Shown: positions 34,378 to 45,434 of the stretch, in pieces
How positions within the stretch are numbered: the first letter of the stretch is position 1
How the letters are laid out: every line of letters starts with the position of its first letter
Assembly: GCA_950295325.1 (NCBI GenBank)
Contig: OX485803.1
Coordinates: 63,319,554 to 63,379,553 of the forward strand
Source of the DNA: Polytrichum commune
Lineage: Eukaryota; Streptophyta; Polytrichopsida; Polytrichales; Polytrichaceae
Direction: 5' to 3'
DNA: 60,000 nucleotides
The notes under the pieces: generated by a model
Seen by the model: the letters and a program-made list of their open reading frames with translations, nothing else
The model's database searches: none
What the model was told of the DNA's origin: nothing
Program-made: the position numbers and the translations under genes

Positions 34378-35594
34378 TGTGGGGGAAGGCTAAATCCCCT
34401 GTAGTAACGCACAACTGGCTCAGGCATGGCCACCGTGGCACATGGGCCATGCGGTGGTGCCTGGCCCATTTTACCCCCCAAGGTAACAAATATGGTCATA
34501 ACTCGCTGACGCCTAGGACACTACGCGGCCTGAACCCGAGTCGCCGGAACACTAATGTGTGTGGGCATGGCTGGGCATGGCCACTTGACTACAAATCCCA
34601 TATTGAGTGCACTTCACCTTTAGGGTCTAAACTCCAATATATATGTGCACTTCCAATTAGTAAATAAGCAATTGATTGGGATCTCATTCCGGAAGTGAAA
34701 CCATCAATGAAGCACGTAGTAATAAACTTGGAGGTCAAAAACATTACAAAATCCTCGTTAACATTGAGGTTAAAAATTTCGTGACTTACCATTTGAAATT
34801 GTCTTTGTCATTCTAAAATGACACTTAAATTCGTGTGCTGATTCAATATGTATATTTTATGATATTTTAGGTATTGCTACCTACTTTCACAAGTATTTAT
34901 ACGTAATTAATTGTAAAATGTACTTACTGGAATTATTTAATTCCAGTAAGTACATTCTATAATTCACTAGGCTCACTTAATTTGGTAAGCATACTTTTGG
35001 TTTATTAGGCCTTAATTAGGATTAATCCAGCTTAATTAGGCTGAATTACATTCAATCACACTTAATTAGTTTGAATGCGTATGAATACTTGGGAAAGTAG
35101 GCAGCATTACCTAAAATGTCATAAAATATACATATTAAATCAACACACTAATTGAAGTGTCAATTTAGAATGACAAAGACAATTTCAAATGGTAAGTCAC
35201 GAAATTTTTAACCTCAATGTTAACAAGGATTTTGTAATGTTTTTGATCTCCAAGTTTATTACTATGTGCTTCATTGATGGTTTCACTTCCGGAATGAAAA
35301 CCCAATCAATTGCTTATTTACTAATTGGATATATATATTTAGGATTTTCAACCTTCAAGGTGAAGTGCACCCAATATGAGATTTGTAGTTAAGTAGCGAT
35401 GCCCAGCCATGCCCACACACATTAGTGTTCCGGCGACTCAAGTTCGGAACACTACACAATGTCAACGAGTTACAACCGTATTTATTACCATGAGGAGTTA
35501 AAATGGGCCAGGCACCGCCTCGGGGCCCGCATGCCACAGTGGCCATGCCCAAGCCAGTTGTGCGTTACTGCAGGGGATGTAGCCTTCTCCCACA
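34378..35594. repeat. 1.2-kb imperfect hairpin (inverted repeat with about 520-bp arms)
   Basis: The left arm, about 34378-34905, is the approximate reverse complement of the right arm, about 35075-35594, separated by about 170 bp. Matching outer blocks are GTAACGCACAACTGGCT (left) and AGCCAGTTGTGCGTTACTG (right). Matching inner blocks are AAATTGTCTTTGTCATTCTA (left) and its inverse near 35165. The 60-100-codon frames inside are by-products. A foldback transposon or inverted duplication of one repeat is the likely origin. Confidence 0.85.
34917..34956. repeat. Perfect 19-bp palindrome in the hairpin loop
   Basis: AATGTACTTACTGGAATTA at 34917-34935 is followed after TT by its exact reverse complement at 34938-34956. 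It forms a second stem-loop within the spacer of the larger inverted repeat. Confidence 0.9.
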
Positions 35595-37550
35595 TTTAGC
35601 AACACGATTCGTCTTTGTAAGGGCAAGCCCAGTGACCCTGCACCTGCATTTGCGCTTTCTCATCCGCAATGCGGATGCAGATGCATGATACTGGCCCAGT
35701 CACCTTGCTATACCCTAAAATTGGATGTAAAATAATACAGGAAGTGCAGAACTCCATGCATTTCGGCGAGATATGCAGGGAGCTTGCTATCAGCTAAGGA
35801 CAAACAACTTCATGGCGGCTTTTAACTAAAGACAGCTCAATATGGTAGGGCCGCCGAAAACTACAAATCATTTTAGAGAAAATTTTGAGGTAGTAAGGTA
35901 GAATGAGTGGCAGTTTTGCCTGGTCTGCATCTGCATTATGGGTGCTGGCCACTTTTCATTCCCGGATGCAGATGCAGATCCGGAAAGACTGGGCTTGCTC
36001 TAAGGAACTTGTGATATGAAATCCATGATCACAAATGCTGCCAAATGGGACCTCTCAATACCTTTCGATTGTGTCCTGGTCGGCTCTTATGTCAGGCTGT
36101 GAGGTGTTACAACTTATTGCTATATCCCACTGCGAGAACCGCGTGTAATAATCCTTCCAAACTGCTTCTGTGGTTGAGAATTTTCTATTGTAGCTATGGT
36201 GCTCATATCATTGTGTTCACAGTTGTGGGAAAAAAATCCTACTTTGCAAGCGCAGTTCTATGTCTCCATTGTTGTGTGTCCATTGTGTCGATGATTAGCA
36301 AAGCGGAACTCCTGATGGGGGACCCTGTTTTCAATGGAAATGTTTGATCAGCACAAGGACATATCAACCCCAACCTCGCTAATCCCTTCAACAGGCCATG
36401 TTCCTTGCTCTGCTTTTTGCATTCACTTCTCTCACTTCGATATAACTCTCGATGGCAGCACGAAATACCAGGAATAATGCTTTGTGAAGTCATCGAATTA
36501 GATACTGAGATGGCACGCATAAAATGCTAATTCGAAAAAATTTAAAATCTCACATATAGATAGATAGATATTTGACAAATGAATGTGGAATCAAATGAAT
36601 GTGTCGATGGAGATTTGCCTTCAGAGTTCACTTGCACTCTTGGAATTTTATTTTTTTCAAAGGTAAGGGAACCCAAACGCAGCACACTCCTGGACACTCT
36701 TCCAGCTCAATAAACACACACCAGCGTGACACCCTTAATTATTAACAAAACTTCGATCATTGAGCACCCTGTGCAATTGAAGAAAATTCATATGCTCCAT
36801 CGCACACAACTGGTACAGGTTTTGGAGCGAAGCGAGAGCGTAAGACAGAAACTTCTACAATATACAACTGCCAGGAAAGTGATGTGATGCAAGCCTCTCT
36901 CCGATGTCAGAGCGATCAGAGGGATCCTGAATGATAACCATCTCCAAAGTGCTCGTGTGTGTTTGCGCCGTGAACGCAGGTCTGAGATGATTTGACCATA
37001 CTCTTTGGTAGCAAAAATATGGAGATTGACCTTACAATTACTGAATTGCTAGACTTCGGGATTGGATCCGGAATTTCGAGCTGGATGCCAGCGCCAAACT
37101 GTGCAATCCACTTTGTACGTGTAAGCTCGCGTGTGGGAAATCCCATTCAAGAACAGCTTGTTCAAGAAATTCATTCATGGTCTTCAAGAACAGCTTGTTC
37201 TCCTAAAAAGGATTTAAAATTTTGATCAGCATGGAGCTCACGTAGTATCTTTGCCTCAGACTGGAAAACATTACTTAGAAACTGCCAGATTTTAGAAATT
37301 GAACCAGATCAGGCTCCACGTATAGAGCGTCCTTCATGCAAACCCACCGTAACAGGTATGCACGCCCCTAATGTAATCATTTCTGATGAGATTTTAATTT
37401 CAAGTTCACAGCGCCAACTCTGCTTGCACATCGTCTGCTCTTTCAAGGTGGTTTCCTCGCCTACTTGCTGGAAGTTGGTATCAATGCACTTTCTGCGCCA
37501 AGATCTAAATCATGTCAGGCTGTGAGTGAAATGTCAATTCTGGAGGTTCT
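35595..37550. other. Spacer with a displaced LTP 3' flank
   Basis: 36001-36350 resembles the DNA 400-900 bp downstream of type B genes (ATCCATGATCACAAA; the TATGTCTCCATTG block also near 39090). It probably belongs with the exon 2 relic at 33414, separated from it by the MITE and hairpin insertions. A GATA microsatellite lies near 36558-36570. 37385-37550 begins to resemble the region upstream of gene 7. Confidence 0.55.
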
Positions 37551-37554
37551 ACTT

Positions 37555-37842
37555 ACAACCACTTCTGTGCGGCATTCAATGCAGGAGGCGATCAGGTCAA
37601 CTCCTGCCAATGCACTGAGATATTCCAGAAAGGGAATTACCGGTAGCTCAAACAATCAATGCTCCCCCTCGTCTAGCAACCCGTGATTAGGTGAGTACTG
37701 TAAGGGCCACATCGCATCCATATATATAACATGCACTATCTCCATTTCCATCACCACACAAGTGTATCCATTTCACCGAGCCAGGGCCTGAAAATCTATT
37801 CGCTCCTCAGCTCTTTGTTTCTTCACCGATTCTTAGGCAGCC
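37555..37842 (+). promoter_or_regulatory. Type B promoter and 5' UTR of LTP gene 8
   Basis: A TATA box (TATATAA) lies at 37723-37729, followed by CATGCACTATC and CACAAGTGTATCCA. The GCGGCATTCAATGCAGG and CTCCTGCCAATGCACTGAG blocks upstream match genes 5 and 7. Confidence 0.58.
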
Positions 37843-38550
37843 ATGGAGTGCAGCAAGCGGTTGGTAGCCATGGGCATCTGCGTGGTGCTGCTGTTCGCAT
37901 TCGCAGCGGAGGTGAACGCGCAGTGTAGCTTGAGTGCATTGGCTCCCTGCTATGGAGCAGTGCAAGGCGCTTACCCTCCTCGTCCCAACGGAGGCCGCAA
38001 TGGCGCATGCTGCAGGGCGGTGATGACGGCGAATCCAGCGTGCCTGTGCAGCCAGATGCAGCAGGGAAGGTATCCCCAGAACATGATCAGGAATGCATTC
38101 GCCATGCCCAGGGTCTGCGGCCGCACCAACCTCAAAGGATACAAGTGTGGAAGTAAGTGTAATTACTCACGTCGATCATGTACGCACTTCAGAATCTAAG
38201 TGAGTTGATTGGCTACCCACTGGCCGGCTGCGAATATACCTTGGTTTTGTTTTGTCCATGTGAACAAATGAAGCAAAATCTCAACTTCGCATCGTTGCTT
38301 CTTGTTACTCCAATGTATAGAATGTGCAGCAATACGTACGTTCTTCTGCACAATCAGTTCTCTTGTGTCATTCTACTCTTCAGTCCATAGTGCTTGTGAC
38401 TTTCATGCTAATCCGGAGGCAACTTATAGGTCGCATCACTCCTGGCATCCTCGTACCCAATCCAGAGGCTTTTGGTCAATCTGAATTCTGGGTGAATTCC
38501 ACTTACTTACGCTTTTGAGTGTCGTGTGTGCAGGGTACACCATCGAATGA
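37843..38550 (+). CDS. LTP-like secreted eight-cysteine protein, array gene 8 (type B)
   Basis: Exon 1 is 37843-38152, the intron 38153-38533 (GTAAGT...GTGTGCAG, 381 bp) and exon 2 38534-38550; the product has 108 residues ending K-C-G-R-Y-T-I-E. All eight cysteines are intact. The mature part matches genes 2 and 4 except for single changes (Pro35 and Ala66 are the common residues here). The signal peptide has Leu7, Val15 and Leu17. It lies 12 kb from pseudogene 7, beyond the S5 gene and several inserted elements, but in the same orientation, so the array was split after it formed. Confidence 0.88.
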
Positions 38551-41500
38551 ACTGCTGCGACTCATGTGTCCACCTCTCAGCATCGGAGAGTGTTGGAGCG
38601 GCATAAGTCATGTTTGAAGGGCTTCTGATTTAGGTCAGGATGGTAGCTAGTCTTGAGGTTTGAGTGTCAGTTAGGTGATTTCCACGTTCCTGCTGTGCTG
38701 CACACTCAGATTTTTTGACAGGAGGCGGCATGGACAAAAACATGTATTTGCGATTGCCACATTTCCACATTCGCAACAGGACTTGTGTTTTTCTAGAATA
38801 TTGTGATAAGCAATCCAAGACAAAATTGCCTTGACACTTTCACAAGGGGGGCCTATTTGTGCATGTGTCGTAGACTGGTTGAGTATGACCTCGATCAGGA
38901 GGGGGATTGGTTTTTATGCACAAGGATTGTTCACCGCGCGCATCCAGGTTGCAGATCTTACTGATACATACATGGTGCTCGCCCAACAATTGTGTGGTTT
39001 ACTAACTCATTCTTCCATACATCGAATAGCTTGGCTGTTCATGTGTACACAAATTATAGAAAATTTCCAACGACGCAAGCACAATTCATATGTCTCCATT
39101 GCTGTCTCAGATTATGGTATGTACAAACAACTCCGTATCCTCGAGTATGGAGAGATTAACTCACAGTTGTTGGTAGTGCAGACAAGTTAGTCTCATAGGC
39201 ATATCAAATTTCAAATCATTTCACAGGTATTCCAAGATCAGACACCAAAAAGACACGCTTTAATCCCTCACCTCCCAAGCAACCCTTTTTGGGTGGACGG
39301 TTGATTTCCTCCCAACATGAAGCCCACCTACTCATTCATCCGCAATCAAAATAAATATACACATCAAGCCAACATGGATATCTACCTATAGACACATGAC
39401 CATGCAATTTGGACATCATGATGAAAATGTGGAAAAATACTTCAAAGTGAGAAGTGGTTGTGGTTTTGTTGTTTTGTGATCTTGTGTGAGGGTGTCGACT
39501 CCAATCAATGGTTGCAACTCCGATACAAACTTTGCATGAACGTTAATGTTTTTTTTTGGGTGAAAGTGAAATTAGTTTTGATGGTCATGTAAAAACAACC
39601 CTTCTGCTCACATCCACCATTCAACTTGACATTTGAACACCTTCTAGTTTTTAGGGATTTTTTTTGCATATACGCAGTTAGAAATATGGGTCAATTTACA
39701 TCCTCCAAATGCAAGGTGCCTAGCCTATTGTGCTTGGCACATTTTTGGCATGAGAATTTGTGGAGGTGCTCATCTCTTGAGTCATTCCCATCCAGTGGAT
39801 CACACTAGTGTTCCACTCAAATTTCAAGTGACATTCATTTGTCAAAGGTCTTCTTTGAGGGGTTAAACATGCCATTTTCTTGTGCATTCCTTCCTTCAAT
39901 TGCTATAATGCAAAAATCCAAAGGGTTATTCATGCCCATTGATTCGCTTGGAATAGCTCACCTCCATGTTTCAAAATCCTACAGACAAACACCATTTTAA
40001 CCTCAAAAGTTGTTCATAAAAAATCCACAACCAATATTGAGTGAAACGTACTCAAAACAAGTGCATGTGGCTTTGCCACAAGAAGCTTTGTCCTAAAATG
40101 ACGTTTTGAATGTGTGAAATAATCAATGTTTATGCAAGATGGTGATGATGATGGCTTGTTGGGAAATACCAGAAGAGTATTTGGGAGTTCAAAATGCAAT
40201 ATATATACAAGAGGATGTTTCAAATAGTGATTTTTCATACTAAAAACTAATTGAATTAGGAAATCAAAAATCAAAGTATGGAAGTATGATGATTTTTTAT
40301 ATTTAAAATGGAAATATTTGAAACTAATTATACTGGAAAGTGAAATTATACAATCTTTTGAATTTCAATTTTTTAAATTCAATTAAAATTTCAAATATGA
40401 GAAAATTTATTAAAAATTCTAAGAGTATCTTTTATTTTTTAAATATTTTAAACTACAAATACTAAAATTTGTGTGTATTAAATATCACATTGTGCAAATA
40501 TTGTCGAGAAGAAGTCTATGGGCGATGAAAGCAGCTTCTGGCTTCTGGTGAGGCCATGTTGCCTATGCATTCTCGACCGTCGGATTTGACCGATGTAAGA
40601 TCTCCACCGTTCCTACCACCACTCATCCACTGCTTATGTGTTTATACTAAATTAGAAAATTAAATTAAATTAGAGTATTATGCTAAATGAAAACTACTTG
40701 TACTTAAGGATATGTACAATAAGACTACCATTAAACACTAATACTAATAGCAACAACTTTAGTACCAAAAACAATTAAAGAAACCATAGGATCAAGAGTA
40801 TACCAACTCCTATAGTTAAACTCCAATTAATAGCATTAAACTCTATGAGGTTGAGCTTTACACCCTACTATAGTTTTAATGAGTTTTGAGTGAACAACTA
40901 CACTCCAAATAATAGTCTTGCTCCAAAACACACCAGACACAAAAACACTCTATATATATATATATATATATATATACTATCATTGCTCTCACACGAAGTG
41001 TCAATAAATGGACATTGGGATTATTCACACAATTTGTCACAACGTCCTAACATTAGACTATGGTTTCTTACTTCATTAATGAATTCCAAATCTTACATCC
41101 CAACTTCTCTGCCCTACAAACTATCGCAACAACCATTTAGGTTTGGGAATACTCAATCACCCTTCTCTCGAGGGTCAAGCTACATATATGTTCAATTCCA
41201 AAAGGCTATATATCACATGTCACATTTGTATTCATGGATGATTTCTTCTATGTAATGAGGACTACTCACCCCACATACTTAATTCATGTCATTGCATTAA
41301 TCTCATTGACCATATATCTTATTCACTCTCTTCTCAAACTTTACTTTGGTCACTTGAATTTATAAACAAGCTTCATGACTCTTCTCTCAAGAGACCCACC
41401 TATGGACAACTCAAGTTCACAAGACAATTGATCATGTTCCATCTTAGTTCAGTACCTCTTCTCTACTTAATCGTACCACACAACTTGGAATTTTACGTCA

Positions 41501-42555
41501 AACAATACACACATTGTTACGTAAGGTAAACACTTTGACAAACAAAGAGATAGTCCGCAAATCATTTAAGACTATCCACCAAAGAGAGAGAAGAAACGCT
41601 AACCATAGGTCAACGTGATTGAAATGCCCGTTCGACCCACCCTTGGTATTATACCCTTTGGGCATAATAACACCACTTTCAAACATCACTCATAACTTCC
41701 CCTACTCAGCTAGGGGCTTCACATCCGAATGCTTGGGTACCGGCTATAGCACTACTTACATTCGTAGCATGGAAAATATACTCTCTTCTCTTAAGACAAG
41801 TAGTTGATCACTCAAATTTGCTAAGACTATTTGCCATGCACAAACACAACTTATTGCAACTACTAACCATCTATCACTTAAACAAGTAATAATTCTAACA
41901 TTTCTCACTAATTTAGAGTATTAGAAGTGTTTAGCTATCAATTCAACCCATGGTTTCAAAATATAACACTTCTTGCCCAGAAAATTGCATGATAGATACT
42001 ACGTTGAATTGGCCAACATAAATTCGCCTTGTCTACTTGACTACTGTTTGCAACAACATTGACAATAACATAGATAAAAGACCTCCAAATCTATATAACA
42101 CCAGATCAAGGTCCCAAATGTTTGCCAAGACTCACCTTGTTGATCCAAATTCAAGAACATAATCACATAGTAAGGGGAATTATTCTCAAAAGCCTCAAGA
42201 CCTTATGATCATCGGAAAAAAAAATAGTGCAAGTATATGATACTTTGCACTTGACTTTCCTTGATATGAAATTTGAATAAAATCAACTCGCATGGACGGA
42301 TTTACCCATAGAATTGAGTTAATCGAAGGACCTATTTCTATTTCGGTTTTGTCAAAGTACTTAGCTCTAACTAAATATGAGTTGCATTGCCATTTTCATA
42401 AAGAATGTTTTATTCTACCCTTTGATAGAATCAAGCATTCCTACCTAATTGTTCACTTCTTTCTTGCCTATAGCCTTAGTTCCTACACTAAGACTATCAG
42501 TTTTGCCCCCTCTACCGGTAGTTACCCTTGTCACCTTGTTTCCCCGCAAAGCGGT
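38551..42555. other. 3' flank of gene 8, then AT-rich repeat DNA
   Basis: 38551-39130 is typical type B 3' flank. From about 39240 the DNA is AT-rich with no recognised gene; a (TA)n microsatellite lies at about 40951-40976. The composition changes sharply at the retrotransposon. Small frames at 40890-42612 have no domain I can name. Confidence 0.5.
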
Positions 42556-43731
42556 TGTCACGGTATGCGGCGTCGACGGCCGCACCTCATCCGTTGGGTT
42601 TCATCCATCTAGATTTGGATGGATGAATCTAGATGTGGAGAGGAAGGCTCCTAAGTGAGGAGGAGCCTCCTCCTTGGCTTGGCATTCTTGCCAAGTCAAG
42701 TCTTGTGAGTTAGTGTGTGAAGAAAACTTGTGTGAGGTGTAGATTGCATGATTTTGCAATAAATCTTGAGTTCTTCTTCCTCTACTTACACTCTTGGATT
42801 CTCCCTTGGTGGAGTGAGAGATAGCTTGACTAATTTGTGTGCATTTGGAGAGAAATTAGAGCTCTTATGAGTGTTCTTATCTCTTCCTTCTCACTTGGCA
42901 AGAATGTGCACGATTCCTTCTTTTTATTTCTTCAAATCTTGAGCTCCAACACTCAAGAAAGAGTGTGAGGACAAGTGGTTGCAAGATTCTGGAGTGGAGG
43001 AAGACAAACATTGCGGATTCGCGGAGAAACAAAGAAGAACAAGGTGTGCTTGTGATGTGTGCACATCATTTTGAATTGTGGTGAGAAATTTCTGAATTTC
43101 CCACGGAATTTTGTACCATTTGGTTGCTCACAAGCATGAATTTATGAAGTGGGAAGTGTACAAGCATTTGTGATCTTCAAATGGATCAAATTTTTCTTTA
43201 AAAATAAAATAAAAAATAAAATTAAGTCTAGAAGAGGGAGGCGGCGTGCCTCCCTCGGCTGCCTGCTCTACCCGGCAGCTGGTCTGCTGTCAGTCTGTCC
43301 GCGGCGTCTGTCCACGGCTTCTTGCGGCTTTCCTGCCTGCGACCTGCCTGCCTGCCATCAGCAGTGGCATGCCTGCCAGCGGCCTGCCAGCAGAGGCAGA
43401 GGCAGCTGTAGCTGCGTACCGAAAATGATCGGGGAGATTTTTGGGCATAATCAGTTGAGACCCTAGTGGTTGCAAGTCAAACCGGTTCGATGACAATCCT
43501 TTTATTTTGTTTTTTATTTTGTTTTTGTTTTTGTTTTTGTCTTTGCTTTAATTAATCAATGCGTTAATGAATTAAAACCGGACTTTATTTAATTTATTTA
43601 ATTAAATAATTAAAAACCGGATTTTTTAAATTTGATTTAATTAATTAATTAATTAGTGTTTACTTGCAACTTCTAATCTTTTGTTTTATCTTTAAGAGAT
43701 TAATTTCTTAAGGAGTGAAAAAGACGGATTT
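42556..43731 (+). repeat. Candidate 5' LTR of the retrotransposon
   Basis: It begins TGTCACGG, a common gypsy LTR start, and ends against the possible PBS at 43732. It contains several short inverted repeats (around 42595-42640 and 42685-42695), AATAAA near 42756 and a GC-rich CCTGC-repeat patch at 43240-43420 whose open frames look spurious. The end lacks a clear CA, and no matching 3' copy was found, so this is tentative. Confidence 0.35.
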
Positions 43732-43739
43732 TGGTATCA
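43732..43739 (+). other. Possible tRNA-Met primer-binding site
   Basis: TGGTATCA equals the first eight bases of the usual initiator-methionine PBS; the following bases (ATTGTA) do not continue the match. It is 727 bp before the gag ATG. Confidence 0.35.
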
Positions 43740-44465
43740 ATTGTATTTTCATTAATCAAGGATACAAGGAAGAACACCTAAACTTTTATGAAATATTAAA
43801 AATACTTGGGATTTCTTTTTAGGGGTTGTGTTGTACGAAATTTCCGAGGGGAATGCCATTGGAGATTGGGTGGCATGTGGAATTTCCGTTCGGCCTAAAA
43901 TAAATTATTATTAAGGTCGAATTGTGTTTGTCAACACATATTCCCGGCATTCTTATGAGGAGGGATTCTTAGATTGTAGTGGGAAGATGAGAGATGTGTA
44001 TAGGTAGCATTTCATTTTCTTAAGCAACAGGGGCTCTTCATTTTTGACCACCAACTGCAGGCGGGTGCTAGTTGGTTGCGGTCGTTTTCAATTTCTGCTT
44101 GAATGTTGTTTTGGGGAAGAGGATCCAGTGCTATTCTTGCATTGTTCCTTGTATTTTGTTTTGGTACCTTCCCCTGTGGCGGGCTGTAGTGCTAGGGTGT
44201 TCTGGCACTGCCCCATTTTTGTGTAGTCCTAGATTGTGACAGGGTACTGTGGAGGTGAGGTCGGATTAATGACCGACGGGACCTTTGTTTGTGCACCAAG
44301 TGGGCGGTGCTTGTTTTCACTTGTGGTGAGGCTGGGTTAATGACCAGCAGACCATAAGTTTTGGTGGTGGTTGCAGGTGCAGGTTGCCTTTGACCATTTT
44401 TCTCTTTGTACCTGGATACTAATTCATTTGGGTTGTTGATTCGGTGACCATCCCATTGTGGGTTT

Positions 44466-45434
44466 ATGGTTACAACTCGTACTCAACACTATCGTTCTCC
44501 GTCCCCAAGAACATAAGAAGGTCATCCTTCGGACCTCTCGGACGTTGAACCAGTGGTAGCACCCAACGAGGCTTTTCAGCCTACTTCGGCGTGGGGGACT
44601 ATCACTCGGTCTCACGTCCTGTGGGTGGGAACCTTTGACGATATGGAGGAGGAGACTAGGGGAGGGATACGGGACCGGTTTTCCGGTCGAGCATGGACCA
44701 TTTCTCTGCAAGACTGGAAAATCCGGTTTCGTACGTGGATGCGAGAGAAACGCCAACGCAATACCAATTTTAATGATTGGTATGCGTTTGAGCTTCTGCC
44801 TCAGCATTTGGAGCATGAAGCTCTCCAAACTTATGAGCAGTGGACGGAGGCTCATTGGATGGAGCTGCGCCAGGTGGAGCGGTACTGGGAGACTCGGGTT
44901 GAGTTGGTATCCGCATTGAAGGAAGGCGCAGCTTCCAGTTTCATGGCCGTTCCGGATGTCAAGACGGAGGTACCGGAGGGAGGTTATGTGGTGGAGGTGG
45001 AGGGAGCTCCTCCTGGTGAGCCGAGGGCTACGGGTCCTGCTCCCACTGCGGCGAGTACGTCGAGCCCAGTTCTTCCACTCTCGCGTTATTCCATGGCCAC
45101 CCAAGCGGCTTTAGCCTCTTTAGGGGCTCCGCCAGATTTTGAGCCATTGCGGGCATTTGAGCTGCATCTACAGGGGGAGTACGGAGGCTTCCGTCGTGAC
45201 CAGATGCAGCGGATACAAGATTTCAGACGGGAGAAGGACGATACACCTCGTACCATGTATACGAGGTTGGCGAGGTTTGCCAGAGAATCTGGAGGTGTGT
45301 TCGCGGAAAGTCAGTTGGTGAAGGTGTTTTTGTCAAAGATTGACAAACGTCTCCTTGACTTGGCGCTACCCAGGATCATCATGGAGTTTGGTGGTCGAGC
45401 AACACTCGCAGAGGCATTCGCAGTGGTGGAGTAG
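44466..45434 (+). pseudogene. Retrotransposon Gag (capsid part), ended by an in-frame TAG
   Basis: It builds the virus-like particle. It starts at ATG 44466 with MVTTRTQ, resembling the MVxTR start of many plant gypsy Gags. An in-frame TAA at 44514-44516 (codon 17) and a TAG at 45432-45434 interrupt it. The middle and end (LRAFELHLQGEYGG, then TMYTRLARFARESG and LVKVFLSKIDKRLL) have the shape of the Retrotrans_gag domain. The TAG lies before the zinc knuckles, so a product ending there would lack nucleocapsid. The next frame continues in phase without a gap. If translation starts after codon 17, no ATG is near. Confidence 0.75.

Noticed and set aside
34359-35552. Several 60-100-codon frames in the hairpin region
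   Set aside because: They mirror one another on opposite strands because of the inverted repeat; no protein domain.
43149-43496. Frames rich in Cys, Ala and Pro in a GC-rich patch
   Set aside because: Caused by CCTGC low-complexity repeats in the candidate LTR, open in several frames at once.
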